Shown here in pieces: positions 33,177 to 42,141 of a stretch of 64,000 bases of DNA. The notes below the pieces were generated by a model that saw nothing but the letters and a program-made list of their open reading frames with translations, was not told the DNA's origin and searched no databases. How positions within the stretch are numbered: position 1 is the first letter of the stretch; the number at the start of each line of letters is the position of its first letter. The DNA lies in NCBI RefSeq assembly GCF_000392615.1, contig NZ_KB933398.1:1000391-1064390 (forward strand), read 5' to 3'. This stretch comes from Lysinibacillus sphaericus OT4b.31 (GTDB lineage Bacteria > Bacillota > Bacilli > Bacillales_A > Planococcaceae). Made by a program: the position numbers and the translations under genes.

Positions 33177-34396
33177 CTAAGAGCTAGCCCCACTTTTAGC
33201 CCCACTTTGTAGTAACGTCTCGCTAAAGACATTTACAGTCTTATCTTCGAGCTCCTTTAGAATATGACCATAAACAGTGTGGACCATTTCAGGAGTATTC
33301 CCTAAACGTTCGGCAATAGCTTTTACTGGTATACCATTGTTTAAGAGTATTGTGGCATGTGTATGCCGTAAACCGTGAACAGTTGTTTTTAATAATCCAG
33401 CAAGAGAGATCATACGGTTAAAGTTAGCGTTTACCCCTGTTGGTGCTAGTGGCTTACAGGAACCGATTGATAAAAATATAAATGTAAACGATTCAAGCTT
33501 TTGACCATATTTGAATAAAATCGGTTTCAGAGCCTTTTTATAAGCTTCTAATTGTGCAATAACTATTTCTCAACTTTTATCGTTCGCTCGCTATTTTTGG
33601 TCTTTGTGGAGCCCACACCGTGTGTTCCGCGATGCCTAATAATTTCGATTGAACGATTTTTAAAATCAATGTTCTTCCACTGAAGCCCTAGCGCTTCACC
33701 TTTACGCATACCTGTATAAGCGAGTAAATGAAAAAGTGTGGAATGTGTAATATCCTCATTTTCTTCCACAAAGTTTAAAAATAGACTTAGTTGATCAGGT
33801 GATAAATAGTTATCCTCACTTATACCTTCTCTTTTAGTGGGTAAAGCAGCTCCGGTAAGTTTATTCCGTATTAGAATTTCTTCTTCAATAGCAGCGTTGA
33901 TTGCTGTTCTCATAATCACATGAAATGAACGTATTGTGGAGGGCTTGTATTTGCCTTCTAACTTATTCAAAAAGTATTTTTGATAGATAACTTTATCTAG
34001 TTTCTTTAATTTCACCGATCCTATAAGCGGTTTTAATTGAAGGCGAATGAATGATTCGCGTTGGATTACAGTAGCAGGCTTCCACTTTTTATGGTTGGTT
34101 TCGTACCAAATATCTAGCCATTGGCCAACAGTTAAGTTATCATTTTCAATATACTTTGTTTCACCACGCAGCGTTTGAGCCTTCACTTCGAATAAGGCTT
34201 TTATTGCTGCTTTTTCTGTTTTAAAGCCACTTTTTTTCTTCTCTTTCCGTTTACCTGTTAAGCCATCGTAATACTTGTGGCGGAACATCCACAATTTTTC
34301 ACCTTTGTTATTGAGATAAGAATAGACTTCTTTTTCTTTTGTTGATTTAACTAATTCCAATTTAATTACATTCCCTTCATCGCTTTTGGTGAGCAT
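33177..34396 (-). pseudogene. int: Tyrosine integrase, frameshifted
   Basis: Two reading frames together encode one phage-type tyrosine recombinase of about 405 residues. The N-terminal part (34396 to about 33570) has the AP2-like arm-binding start (WMFRHKYYDGLTGKRKEKKK), the SAM-like core-binding domain and the first catalytic Arg in YTGMRKGEALGLQW. It stops at a TAG after SERTIKVEK. The other frame continues at once with EIVIAQLEAYKKALKPIL, then HGLRHTHATILL (His/second Arg) and VYGHILKELEDK (catalytic Tyr), to the stop at 33177. One missing base near 33568 explains the break. A real programmed frameshift is unlikely as no slippery sequence is evident. Confidence 0.9.
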
Positions 34397-34418
34397 GTGT
34401 GTAGGGATGAAATATAAA

Positions 34419-35111
34419 TTATTTATCGAAAGTTAATTTCAAAATTTGTAACGCCTTTTGCTTTTCTTCATCGGTTAATATTTTACCATTAATTGTAATC
34501 TCTTGAGCCGAATTAAAAAAAGTTTCGAGATCTGTTTGTGATTGATTCGATACCTTTACAGGATACCCGCTTTTTTCTAGCGTGCTTTTAATTTCTTCTA
34601 TTGGTATTTCTTCAAGATTACCAAAACCACCGAAATTTTTATTTAGTTCCCTACTTAAATCAAGACCATTTTCCAACGCTTCTAAAGCTCCGATATAATT
34701 TTGGGTTTCTTTAATTGCTTCATTTAATCTCTGAATTGCTAAATTAGTATTATCAGAAATTTTTTCCCCATACTTTCTATCTTCCTCGCTTAAATCACTT
34801 CTAGTTAACCCAACAGCAATTTGCGCAGAGTGTATGTTGTGTTTCATTTTTTCCTCTTGTAAAGAGAGTAATTGAGCTCTTAAATTTTCCATTCTGTCAG
34901 TTTTTCCGGTGTATCCGGCTTTTTCCATTAAATATAAATGTGGAAGATTAAAAACCTTTGCTAGCTTTTTAATAATTTCTGGGGAAGCTTTTCTATCGCC
35001 CAATTCAATTTGTGATAAATATGTTTGGGATAATCCGATTTCGTCGGCTAATTGTTTTAAAGTAAGTTTCTTTTCCTTCCTTTTTTTACGTATAAATTCC
35101 CCTATATTCAT
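34419..35111 (-). CDS. CI-like HTH repressor of the satellite
   Basis: A 230-residue protein. Residues 1-60 are an XRE/Cro helix-turn-helix (LTLKQLADEIGLSQTYLSQI, ELGDRKASPEIIKKL). The remainder is helical with no peptidase or S24 motif visible, so induction may involve a helper-phage protein as in other islands rather than RecA self-cleavage (inference). It is transcribed divergently from the DUF771/primase genes. Start ATG 35111 follows AAAGGAG. Confidence 0.88.
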   Translation of the reverse strand: MNIGEFIRKKRKEKKLTLKQLADEIGLSQTYLSQIELGDRKASPEIIKKLAKVFNLPHLYLMEKAGYTGKTDRMENLRAQLLSLQEEKMKHNIHSAQIAVGLTRSDLSEEDRKYGEKISDNTNLAIQRLNEAIKETQNYIGALEALENGLDLSRELNKNFGGFGNLEEIPIEEIKSTLEKSGYPVKVSNQSQTDLETFFNSAQEITINGKILTDEEKQKALQILKLTFDK

Positions 35112-35137
35112 TAAATTGCACTCCTTTCATTAATAAG

Positions 35138-35239
35138 AGTATATATTTATTTAACGCAATTTGCAAAAAAAAGTATATAAAAATATTGCAAATTGCGTTA
35201 AGTGGTGTATAATTCAAATTAGTTACGCAATTTGCGTTA
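35138..35239. promoter_or_regulatory. Divergent promoters with three repressor operators
   Basis: Three 17-bp sites contain the half-site TAACGCAA: 35152-35168, 35184-35200 and 35223-35239 (the last almost perfectly palindromic). The leftward promoter has -35 TTGCAA (35161-35166) and -10 TATACT (35138-35143), 17 nt apart, facing the repressor. The rightward promoter has -10 TATAAT (35208-35213) with its -35 inside the middle operator. Each -35 is therefore covered by an operator, the expected layout of a bistable switch. Confidence 0.8.
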
Positions 35240-35264
35240 TTATTATTCAGGAAGGAGAGGTTAG

Positions 35265-35537
35265 ATGATTCCGGCAAACCTTGAATTGGTTATTGATGAA
35301 AGATTATATCGTGACCAACTAGAAAAGCGTGCAAATGAAATCGCAGATGAAGCATTGTTATTAGTCGATGTAAAAGGCCTAGCTAAAAAGCTATCAATGA
35401 GTGAGCGTTTTATAGAGGAAGAATTCTTACGTGATCCACGCATTAATTTACATGAAGTTAAGAAAAACAGAAAACGTTGGTACTTTTATAAACCAACAAT
35501 AGAGGCAATTACGGAAATTTTACGTACAGAATGGTAA
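35265..35537 (+). CDS. DUF771 family phage protein
   Basis: A 90-residue protein matching DUF771, common as the first early gene of Gram-positive phages and islands. It contains a winged-helix-like segment (VDVKGLAKKLSMSERFIEEE, residues about 34-53) and a basic RKRWYFYKP strand, suggesting DNA binding; an excisionase or adaptor role is possible. ATG follows GGAAGGAG. Confidence 0.82.
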   Translation: MIPANLELVIDERLYRDQLEKRANEIADEALLLVDVKGLAKKLSMSERFIEEEFLRDPRINLHEVKKNRKRWYFYKPTIEAITEILRTEW

Positions 35538-35609
35538 AAAAAATAAAATGCTTTTGGTGAGCGTGTACAGGAATAAACAACGATGTCATAGCAACAAGGC
35601 GGTGAAAAA

Positions 35610-37904
35610 GTGGCAATAAAAGAGAAAGAACAAATATTACTGGTTGAAGAGGAGTACATACCACAGGAATTAAAACAGCGTAGACAATTTGTTCTGTGGA
35701 AGGCAGTACTCAATAAGGAAACTCAAAATTTCGATAAGCTTCCTTTTCAATCAAATGGTTCTCCGGCAGATTCTACAGATTTAGCAACCTGGGGAGATTT
35801 TCAAACCATCATGCAAGTGTATAACGAAGGTGACTACAAAGGTGGTCAATATGATGGCATTGGATTTGTGCTCTCAGATGCAGATAAATACGCTTGTATT
35901 GATATAGATGGATTAGAGAACACTGACAATTTAGATGCATTAGCAAGTGAAATAACATCAATGTCATATGCAGAAATTTCTCCATCAGGTAAAGGAATTC
36001 ATGTGTGGGTGGAATATAAACATGACAAGACAAAGCATAAAAATAAAGATGCTAAGTCTGGTTATGAAATTTATGATCAAAAAAGATATATAACAATCAC
36101 AGGACAAGCACTCAACAATTTACCTATTAATAAAGGTGGTCCACAATTAGACTCTTTTCTTGATAAGGTGCTCAAACGTGAAAAGCCCGCTAATCCACAA
36201 ATAAATAAAGGACAGACAGGTAAGGCAACACTTCCAGAAGGTGAAATTATTAAACACGCATTAGCTAGTAAGAAAAGCGAGCGCTTTATGAAATTTATGT
36301 TTGGGGGTTGGGAACAATCATATAGTTCTCAATCAGAAGCAGATATGGCGTTCGCAAATGATTTGGTTTTTTGGTGCAACTGTGATTTTCAAATGTGCGA
36401 TTCTATTTTTCGTAAATCTAGCTTGATGCGAGAAAAATATGACCGTCCACGAAACGGAGTTACTTATGGTATCGAATTATTAAATAAAGCAATAGAAGAA
36501 TGTGAAAATACTTTTACTTTAGAAGAAAAACCCCAGAAACAATTTGAATGGTTTTCGAAAAATGCTAATAATACTACAACCTTTTTACATCATTTATTAG
36601 GAAAAAAAGTAATAGGGGAATATTCAATCGTTCGTTATCCAAATATTCATGGAGATCTTTATTATTACCATAAAAAACGTGGCATATATGAGCCTGATCC
36701 AAGCGGACGAGCGATAAAAGGCGTAATTAGGCATTATGATGAAACGCTGAAAAACAATCAAATCAATGAAGTTCTACGTTATATAGAAGAAACTTGTTCA
36801 ATAGTGAAGGAAGTAAATTCGGATTATATTGTAGTAGGCAATGGATTAATTAATTTCAAAGAAAAAACATTAGAACCATTCACACCAAAATATTTTGTGC
36901 TTCAAAAAGTAGCCACAAATTATAATCCAGCAGCTTATAACGAATTTATAGAAAACACTTTAACTAAAGTGACCGAGAATCATTTACCAAGTATTGAAAA
37001 TATAAAAGAAATGTTTGCTTGCATTCTCTATCCAGGTATTTTAGTGCCGAAGCTTTGGTATTTGTATGGGAAATCTGCTAGCAATGGGAAAAGTTCTTTA
37101 ATCAATATGATTTATCAAACATTCGATTCTGAAGGTGGTAACATCTCCGCTATAAGTCCGCATAAGTTATCAACTAACAATTTTTCGAGTGCTGCTATCT
37201 ACGGAAAACTGAGTAATATCGTTGATGATAATCCTGATTTTCAAATAGAAGATAGTGGAGATCTCAAAACAATAATTACTGGCGGATTAGTACAAATTGA
37301 AAGAAAAGGTAAGGACTCCACAACTGTACGAATTACGACTACTATGATAGTCGCTTCTAATCATCTTCCTAGGTTTGCCGAGCAAGGGAACGCGATAAAT
37401 CGAAGATTGTGGATTTTACCTTTCAATCATAATTTTTCAAAAGATGCAGATTGTTTATCAGACATAGAAACGCAAAGGGAAATTTCATCACAATCTGCTA
37501 GAGAATATGTGTTGAAATTGGCAATAGATACTTTGTTTAAATTGCTAAACAACAATAATCCAGATAAATTAACACCAAATGAGAAGTGTCAAGAAATACT
37601 AGATGCCTTTGTTGAACAAAACGATCCGTGGTTAGATTATTTCGCGAATTTTAGTATTAGTTATTTTGAAGAAAACACTGGAGAAAATGTTATCAAAGAT
37701 TATCAAGTTTGGTGTAAAGATAACATGCTTACACCGTTGACAAATAGTAGATTCAAAGAATTAGTTTCAACTCGCTTAAATATGGAATGGAAAGATAAAC
37801 GGGTTACTATTAACGGTGTTTCTAAAGTCAAAAAGGGATTCAAATTAAAAGCGCAACAAGAATCGCAACAAAAAGAAACATTTTTTAAACTCGCAAACCC
37901 TTGA
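35610..37904 (+). CDS. P4-type primase-helicase (satellite replication)
   Basis: A 764-residue replication protein. The N-terminal half resembles a bifunctional prim-pol/VirE-type primase: GIGFVLSDADKYACIDIDG (metal-binding acidic motif, about residue 84-102) and AEISPSGKGIHVWVE. The C-terminal half is a D5_N plus SF3 helicase of the P4/phage type, with Walker A GKSASNGKSSL (about 488-498) and the following Walker B-like IVDDNPDF. It should start and unwind the replicon at the iteron region just downstream. GTG start after GCGGTGAAAAA. Confidence 0.88.
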   Translation: MAIKEKEQILLVEEEYIPQELKQRRQFVLWKAVLNKETQNFDKLPFQSNGSPADSTDLATWGDFQTIMQVYNEGDYKGGQYDGIGFVLSDADKYACIDIDGLENTDNLDALASEITSMSYAEISPSGKGIHVWVEYKHDKTKHKNKDAKSGYEIYDQKRYITITGQALNNLPINKGGPQLDSFLDKVLKREKPANPQINKGQTGKATLPEGEIIKHALASKKSERFMKFMFGGWEQSYSSQSEADMAFANDLVFWCNCDFQMCDSIFRKSSLMREKYDRPRNGVTYGIELLNKAIEECENTFTLEEKPQKQFEWFSKNANNTTTFLHHLLGKKVIGEYSIVRYPNIHGDLYYYHKKRGIYEPDPSGRAIKGVIRHYDETLKNNQINEVLRYIEETCSIVKEVNSDYIVVGNGLINFKEKTLEPFTPKYFVLQKVATNYNPAAYNEFIENTLTKVTENHLPSIENIKEMFACILYPGILVPKLWYLYGKSASNGKSSLINMIYQTFDSEGGNISAISPHKLSTNNFSSAAIYGKLSNIVDDNPDFQIEDSGDLKTIITGGLVQIERKGKDSTTVRITTTMIVASNHLPRFAEQGNAINRRLWILPFNHNFSKDADCLSDIETQREISSQSAREYVLKLAIDTLFKLLNNNNPDKLTPNEKCQEILDAFVEQNDPWLDYFANFSISYFEENTGENVIKDYQVWCKDNMLTPLTNSRFKELVSTRLNMEWKDKRVTINGVSKVKKGFKLKAQQESQQKETFFKLANP

Positions 37905-37938
37905 TAAATAAGGTTTTTCGGTATTTCGGGATAAACTT

Positions 37939-38125
37939 GTTGCGTGTTGCGGAAAGAAATTTGTCTATTCATAGGGTGTGTGAAGAGTAGCGTTATATAG
38001 CAATAGAACATACACCCTTATTATTTTTATATTTTTTAAGCAACAAATAATAAATAATAGGTAAACCCTTGATAATACTGATTTTCTTCCGCAACATTTC
38101 CGCAACAAAAACGCAACGTGTTGCG
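37939..38125. other. Candidate satellite replication origin (iterons around an AT-rich core)
   Basis: GTTGCG/CGCAAC occurs six times in 190 nt: 37939, 37946, 38090, 38101, 38112 and 38120. A longer unit, TTTCCGCAACA, is present inverted at 37945-37955 and direct at 38087-38096 and 38097-38107, on either side of about 130 nt of very AT-rich DNA. Staphylococcal island origins have this layout directly after the replication gene. No gene fits between 37905 and 38150. Confidence 0.65.
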
Positions 38126-38150
38126 ACAAAGTGAAAAAGGAGTTAAGCCA

Positions 38151-38726
38151 ATGACATTTAAAAAATGGATCCTACAATATATTAACGAAGATTCGCCAAT
38201 CGGGGATTTAGCAAGAGACAACAATGAAGATCCGAAGTTCCCAGATAGCAATTCATATGACGAATTGTACAGTTATTTACTTTCACAAAATGCGAGTTAC
38301 TTATGTTTACAGTCATTTGAAAAATCATGGCAATTTTTTAAATCACAGCATTCAATTGTGGAGGGGAAACAGCACATGAGATTAGAAAAATTTGAAATAG
38401 AAGTACTAGAAAGCTATTGGACAAACTTTAAAGAAAATAAAAAACGTGTGCAACATCGTGAATTGGAACTATCACAATCAGGTGAAAATCCCGCTGAAGA
38501 TGCTTTTATACAAAGATATACAACTATCACGAAAGCCATTGAGCAAATCTACAGTGAGCTAGACGAAGATTTAAAAACTATCGTCGATATGCGGTATTGG
38601 AACCGTAGTGGCATGAGTGAAGACTGGTTAATTATCGCGGATTGTCTGTATATGTCCAGAAGCAAAGTGTTAAAGAAACGTAAATGGTTGATTGAAAAAA
38701 CAGCCGAAAGTATTTATTGGGTATAG
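38151..38726 (+). CDS. YozE-SAM-like domain fused to a RinA/ArpU-like regulator
   Basis: A 191-residue protein. Residues 1-70 match the YozE SAM-like fold (FKKWILQYINEDSPIGDLAR), usually a stand-alone phage protein. Residues 76-191 (MRLEKFEIEVLESYW onward) look like a late-gene transcription activator with a sigma-region-4-like C-terminus (DWLIIADCLYMSRSKVLKKR). An in-frame ATG at 38376 has its own strong site GGAGGGG 9 nt upstream, so the second domain may also be made alone. RinA-like proteins activate packaging genes. Start ATG follows AAAAAGGAG. Confidence 0.72.
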   Translation: MTFKKWILQYINEDSPIGDLARDNNEDPKFPDSNSYDELYSYLLSQNASYLCLQSFEKSWQFFKSQHSIVEGKQHMRLEKFEIEVLESYWTNFKENKKRVQHRELELSQSGENPAEDAFIQRYTTITKAIEQIYSELDEDLKTIVDMRYWNRSGMSEDWLIIADCLYMSRSKVLKKRKWLIEKTAESIYWV

Positions 38727-38746
38727 TTGAAAGGATGGTGTACCGC

Positions 38747-39376
38747 ATGAACAGTACCACTATTTCAGAAGAATTTGGCGAACAGTTAGCAATCGTTACA
38801 GCTGGTACACCATACGAGATAGGAGAAAATAATGAGAACTTCTTCACTGAGTTAGAACATCGTATCAGAAGAGTAATGTATTCATTGTGGATGGATGGCC
38901 AAGCGCAGAAATTAGCTAACTACCTACAAAAGAAACAAGCAGCACACATGGCCGAGCTGTACGAATTTAGTTACGGTGTGCCGATGTACGATAATGATTA
39001 CTCGCTTTCAAGTAAAACAGAAACGCTCGCGCTTATGATTATCGATGAGAAGAAAGCATATGCAAAGCGCATACAACGCATACGGCTTCAATACGAGCGC
39101 TTCAAAAAGATATGCAATCAATTGAATGACCAAGACCAAACAACACTCAAAAGTTATTTTGAACATAATCAGAAGGTGGACTACGAGCTATTACGCACTA
39201 CAATTCAGCGCAATTTAAAACTACTAGAGCAAGTCTATAAAGATGCAGAAGCAGAGAAGGATAATGAATTTCCTTTATACCATGTGGAGGTAGATGCTGA
39301 AGAGCAACATGAAGAAGATGAACGTAAAAGGCAAAATATTTATAAGCAGCTGATGAACGGATTAGACAACCTATAA
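38747..39376 (+). CDS. Hypothetical phage-type protein
   Basis: A 209-residue, mostly helical, highly charged protein (YAKRIQRIRLQYERFKKICN; Glu-rich end EEQHEEDERKRQ). It lies in the late-regulator neighbourhood where RinA, DUF1492 or ArpU-type genes occur, but no specific family is recognised. The ATG at 38747 is chosen behind AAAGGATGG; an in-frame ATG at 38735 would overlap that site. Confidence 0.7.
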   Translation: MNSTTISEEFGEQLAIVTAGTPYEIGENNENFFTELEHRIRRVMYSLWMDGQAQKLANYLQKKQAAHMAELYEFSYGVPMYDNDYSLSSKTETLALMIIDEKKAYAKRIQRIRLQYERFKKICNQLNDQDQTTLKSYFEHNQKVDYELLRTTIQRNLKLLEQVYKDAEAEKDNEFPLYHVEVDAEEQHEEDERKRQNIYKQLMNGLDNL

Positions 39377-39391
39377 GGAGTGGACCAAATA

Positions 39392-39535
39392 ATGAAAGAA
39401 ATTAGATGTCCTAAGTGTAATAAAATGTTAGGTGAAGCAGAAGGTAATTTCAAACTGGTGAACAATGATTGCGACATCAGGATCCAATGCGTGAAGTGTA
39501 AAACAAAAACAAATATCAAACTTGAGAGACTCTAG
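39392..39535 (+). CDS. Com-like zinc-finger protein
   Basis: A 47-residue protein with two zinc knuckles, RCPKCNK (residues 5-11) and QCVKCKTK (near 33-40), the pattern of Mu Com-like small regulators found in many phages. Ribosome site TAAGGAG is 11 nt upstream. In Mu, Com controls translation of a neighbouring gene; here a regulatory role is inferred. Confidence 0.72.
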   Translation: MKEIRCPKCNKMLGEAEGNFKLVNNDCDIRIQCVKCKTKTNIKLERL

Positions 39536-39805
39536 AAGTCCATGACTACACAGCGATGTGTAAGTTGTGGGCTTTTTATTTTTGAAAGGGGTGATTAAGA
39601 TGTGACTCTGTGATGCCCCCCGGGTCATAAGGTTTGAAAATATTTTTTCATCCAGGGACCGGGGAGGGCCTTAACTCTCCAAATTTTTATTGCTATTTAC
39701 GCGCGTATAGGGGGGAGGGGTAAATTTCCTCCATCTCGATGTGAAAATACAGTACAAAGCAAATAGAGCGTTTTAAGCGCTATTCCCTTGAGAGGAGGTG
39801 AAAAC
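39536..39805 (+). other. Non-coding G/C-rich segment, candidate packaging (cos/pac-like) region
   Basis: No gene is seen. The stretch contains GCCCCCCGGGTC (39614 onward), GGGACCGGGGAGGGCC, ACGCGCGTA and GGGGGGAGGGG, much richer in G/C than the rest of the element. In many Gram-positive phages a similar CCCCCGGGTC-containing segment lies immediately before terminase and is linked to packaging. Here it comes before the capsid cluster with no terminase present. Confidence 0.4.
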
Positions 39806-40387
39806 ATGCAGCATAAGTTCAGTAAAAGCATACAAGCACTAACGAAAATCCAATCTCAAAACGACCGTAGCAAATTTGTGCGTGATTTAGAAATTAATAG
39901 AGATCGTTTAAAAATAGCGGAATCGTCATTGAAAAACGCGAAAGATCGTTGGGACTTTGAATCAATCCACCAAGATATTTTGGATTTAAAATGGTCTATC
40001 CAGCAAGCAGAAAACTTAATTGCTACACCAGGTTATATGAGCAGAATAGAAAAGTTTACAGTTGAAGAAGCAGAAACGGTTGTACAGCAGTTTAACGAGG
40101 AAATGAAGGCAGTTGTTAAGCAGTACGACGCTTCGATGGCTCGATTAAATAAGGTAGTACTAAAAGATGTGGAAGAATTACAAACAATTGCAAACGAACT
40201 GAAAATGTTAGAAAAGCAACGTTTGGACGTGGTTTTATTACGAAATTATTTACCTAAAAAACAACAAATGGAATTAATGCCATTCCCATTATTCCAAGTA
40301 ACGAAATCGAATTTAGTTCGAGTAACAGCTGGTGAACAGGTTCAATCGATTATCAATCTTTTAAAAGAAATGGAGGTGTCTAAGTAA
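39806..40387 (+). CDS. Hypothetical coiled-coil protein in capsid cluster
   Basis: A 193-residue helical protein (KFVRDLEINRDRLKIAESSL; DVEELQTIANELKMLEKQRL). It is the first of three genes ending in the capsid gene, so a scaffold, size-determining or head-assembly role is plausible but not shown. ATG 39806 lies behind GAGGAGGTG; an ATG at 39788 is too near the ribosome site. Confidence 0.68.
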   Translation: MQHKFSKSIQALTKIQSQNDRSKFVRDLEINRDRLKIAESSLKNAKDRWDFESIHQDILDLKWSIQQAENLIATPGYMSRIEKFTVEEAETVVQQFNEEMKAVVKQYDASMARLNKVVLKDVEELQTIANELKMLEKQRLDVVLLRNYLPKKQQMELMPFPLFQVTKSNLVRVTAGEQVQSIINLLKEMEVSK

Positions 40388-40389
40388 GT

Positions 40390-40806
40390 ATGGAACGACT
40401 AAATTCGTATCAAAAACGCATTGCCATGTATGAGCAGCGTACACCAAAAATCAAATATGTAGCAGAGTGCAAAGCGTTAAAAGAAGAAACGCAACCGTTG
40501 TTCGATGCTTATGAAGCACCTACATTTAATCAGAAGAAATTTTTGAATTTCGATGGTCGAACTATGGCGCGTATTCAAGAAAAACACGAGCGTTTTAACC
40601 GCATCAAACCATTAACGATGGAATACACATTCCATTACAACTGTGAGCACGAAACGGAAGACGAGCGACTAAAAATTGTCCATGACTTCTTCCGACGCAA
40701 AATTAATGAAATCTATAGAGCTGAAGCCGAACTATTTAAAAAGTTAGGCGGACAGCTCAAAGAAAATGAAGATTATTCAATAACAATTACAAAAATTATT
40801 TTATAG
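40390..40806 (+). CDS. Hypothetical protein in capsid cluster
   Basis: A 138-residue protein beginning MERLNSYQKRIAMYEQRTPK, starting 2 nt after the previous stop and 12 nt before the capsid gene, so all three are co-translated. No family recognised. Charged and mostly helical, with LFDAYEAPTFNQKKFLNFDG in the middle. Confidence 0.68.
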   Translation: MERLNSYQKRIAMYEQRTPKIKYVAECKALKEETQPLFDAYEAPTFNQKKFLNFDGRTMARIQEKHERFNRIKPLTMEYTFHYNCEHETEDERLKIVHDFFRRKINEIYRAEAELFKKLGGQLKENEDYSITITKIIL

Positions 40807-40818
40807 GGGGATTTACTA

Positions 40819-41951
40819 ATGGTAATTAAATTTAACAGGAAAGCTGAACCAATGGCGAATTATAACGAAAAACGTTCACAGTATGTGAATGCAATCAAAG
40901 AAGAAAAATCATTTGAATCACAAGAACAAGCGTGGAGTGAAATGCAAAATGCTTTAGTAAATGACTTACAAAGCGTTATCAAAGATGAAGTGAGTCGTTC
41001 ACAGGTATACGGGGAAACTCCAGCAAGTAATATTTTAAATTCGGCGGAACGCAAATTCTTCAATACACTTACAACGGACGTTGGAACAAAAGATGAAGTA
41101 TTATTACCTGAAACAACAATTGACCGTATTTTTGAGGATCTAACAACAGACCATCCTTTATTAAATGCTCTAGGAATTCGTACAACAGGAATTAAAACAA
41201 AAATCATTCAATCAGACACGACCGGAACAGCTGTGTGGGGTAAAGTGTTTGGTGAAATTAAAGGTCAATTGGATGTTCTATTCAAGAAGACCTGACACAA
41301 GGAAAATTAACAGCATTCGTTGTGGTGCCAAAGGACATTGAATCTTATGGTCCTGTATGGGTAGAGGCTTTTGTTCGAACTCAAATCGTTGAAACGTTCA
41401 ATCTAGCTTTAGAGCAAGGCTTCTTACGTGGTGCTGGTCCTGAAGTAGATGAACCAATCGGTTTAATAAAAGATTTAAGTGGTGGTAATGCTCCTGGTAC
41501 GGGTTACTCGGATAAAACATCCACAGGTACGTTAACGCTTGCAAATTCAACGACAATCGTTAATGAGCTTAGCAGCGTGATTAAACAGCTAGCAGTGAAG
41601 GAAAACGGTAAAAAAGTAAAAGTTAAAGGTAAAGTGTACGTTATCGCAAATCCAGTGGACGCTATCGAAATCGAAACGCGTTGCACAGTACTAACACAGG
41701 ACGGTAAATATGTACAAGCCATTCCGTTTGATGTGAAAGTGCTGGAATCAGAGTTCATGAATGATGGGGAGCTATTATTCTTTGTGGAAGGTCGTAACGA
41801 TGCATTCATTGGTGGCGGAATAAATGTTAAAAAATTTGATCAAACACTTGCTTTAGAAGATTGCAACCTTTATGTAGCGAAACAATTTGCATTTGGTAAA
41901 GCACGCGACAATAAAGCTGCTCTTCTATATACACTTTCAACAGGAGAATAA
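40819..41951 (+). pseudogene. HK97-family major capsid protein, frameshifted
   Basis: The first frame (40819-41295) has the N-terminal delta-like region and the start of the capsid fold (HPLLNALGIRTTGIKTKIIQ, AVWGKVFGEIKGQLDV), then stops. The second frame resumes as SIQEDLTQGKLTAFVVVPKD and continues through VEAFVRTQIVETFNLALEQG and GLIKDLSGG to 41951. Together they make a normal-length capsid subunit of about 378 residues. One base is missing near 41278 (GATGTTCTATTC). No slippery heptamer is visible, so it is read as a mutation. GGGGG precedes the first ATG. Confidence 0.87.
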
Positions 41952-41959
41952 TATAGTAC

Positions 41960-42082
41960 ATTTTAAAACACTTACTTCGGGGATGGGATCATTCAGAAAT
42001 CACATTTGAAGAATTTACAGAATGGTATTATGACTACGGATCGTTTGATTGGTTTGTACATTACGATTCAACAATGACATAA
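41960..42082 (+). pseudogene. Possible short gene remnant after the capsid gene
   Basis: An open frame without ATG/GTG/TTG start reads ILKHLLRGWDHSEITFEEF and then EWYYDYGSFDWFVHYDS before TAA. Composition is protein-like and it follows AGGAGAATA. Possibly a small protein that lost its start codon or an ATT-initiated one. Confidence 0.35.
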
Positions 42083-42090
42083 TAAGTAAA

Positions 42091-42132
42091 AAGATGACCA
42101 AGATAGCTTAATTGCCGTCTTGGTCATTTTCT
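42091..42132. terminator. Bidirectional terminator at the end of the capsid cluster
   Basis: GATGACCAAGA pairs with TCTTGGTCATT around 14 nt, with A and T runs on both sides; serves the capsid cluster and the converging cargo operon. Confidence 0.85.
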
Positions 42133-42141
42133 AATTCATGA

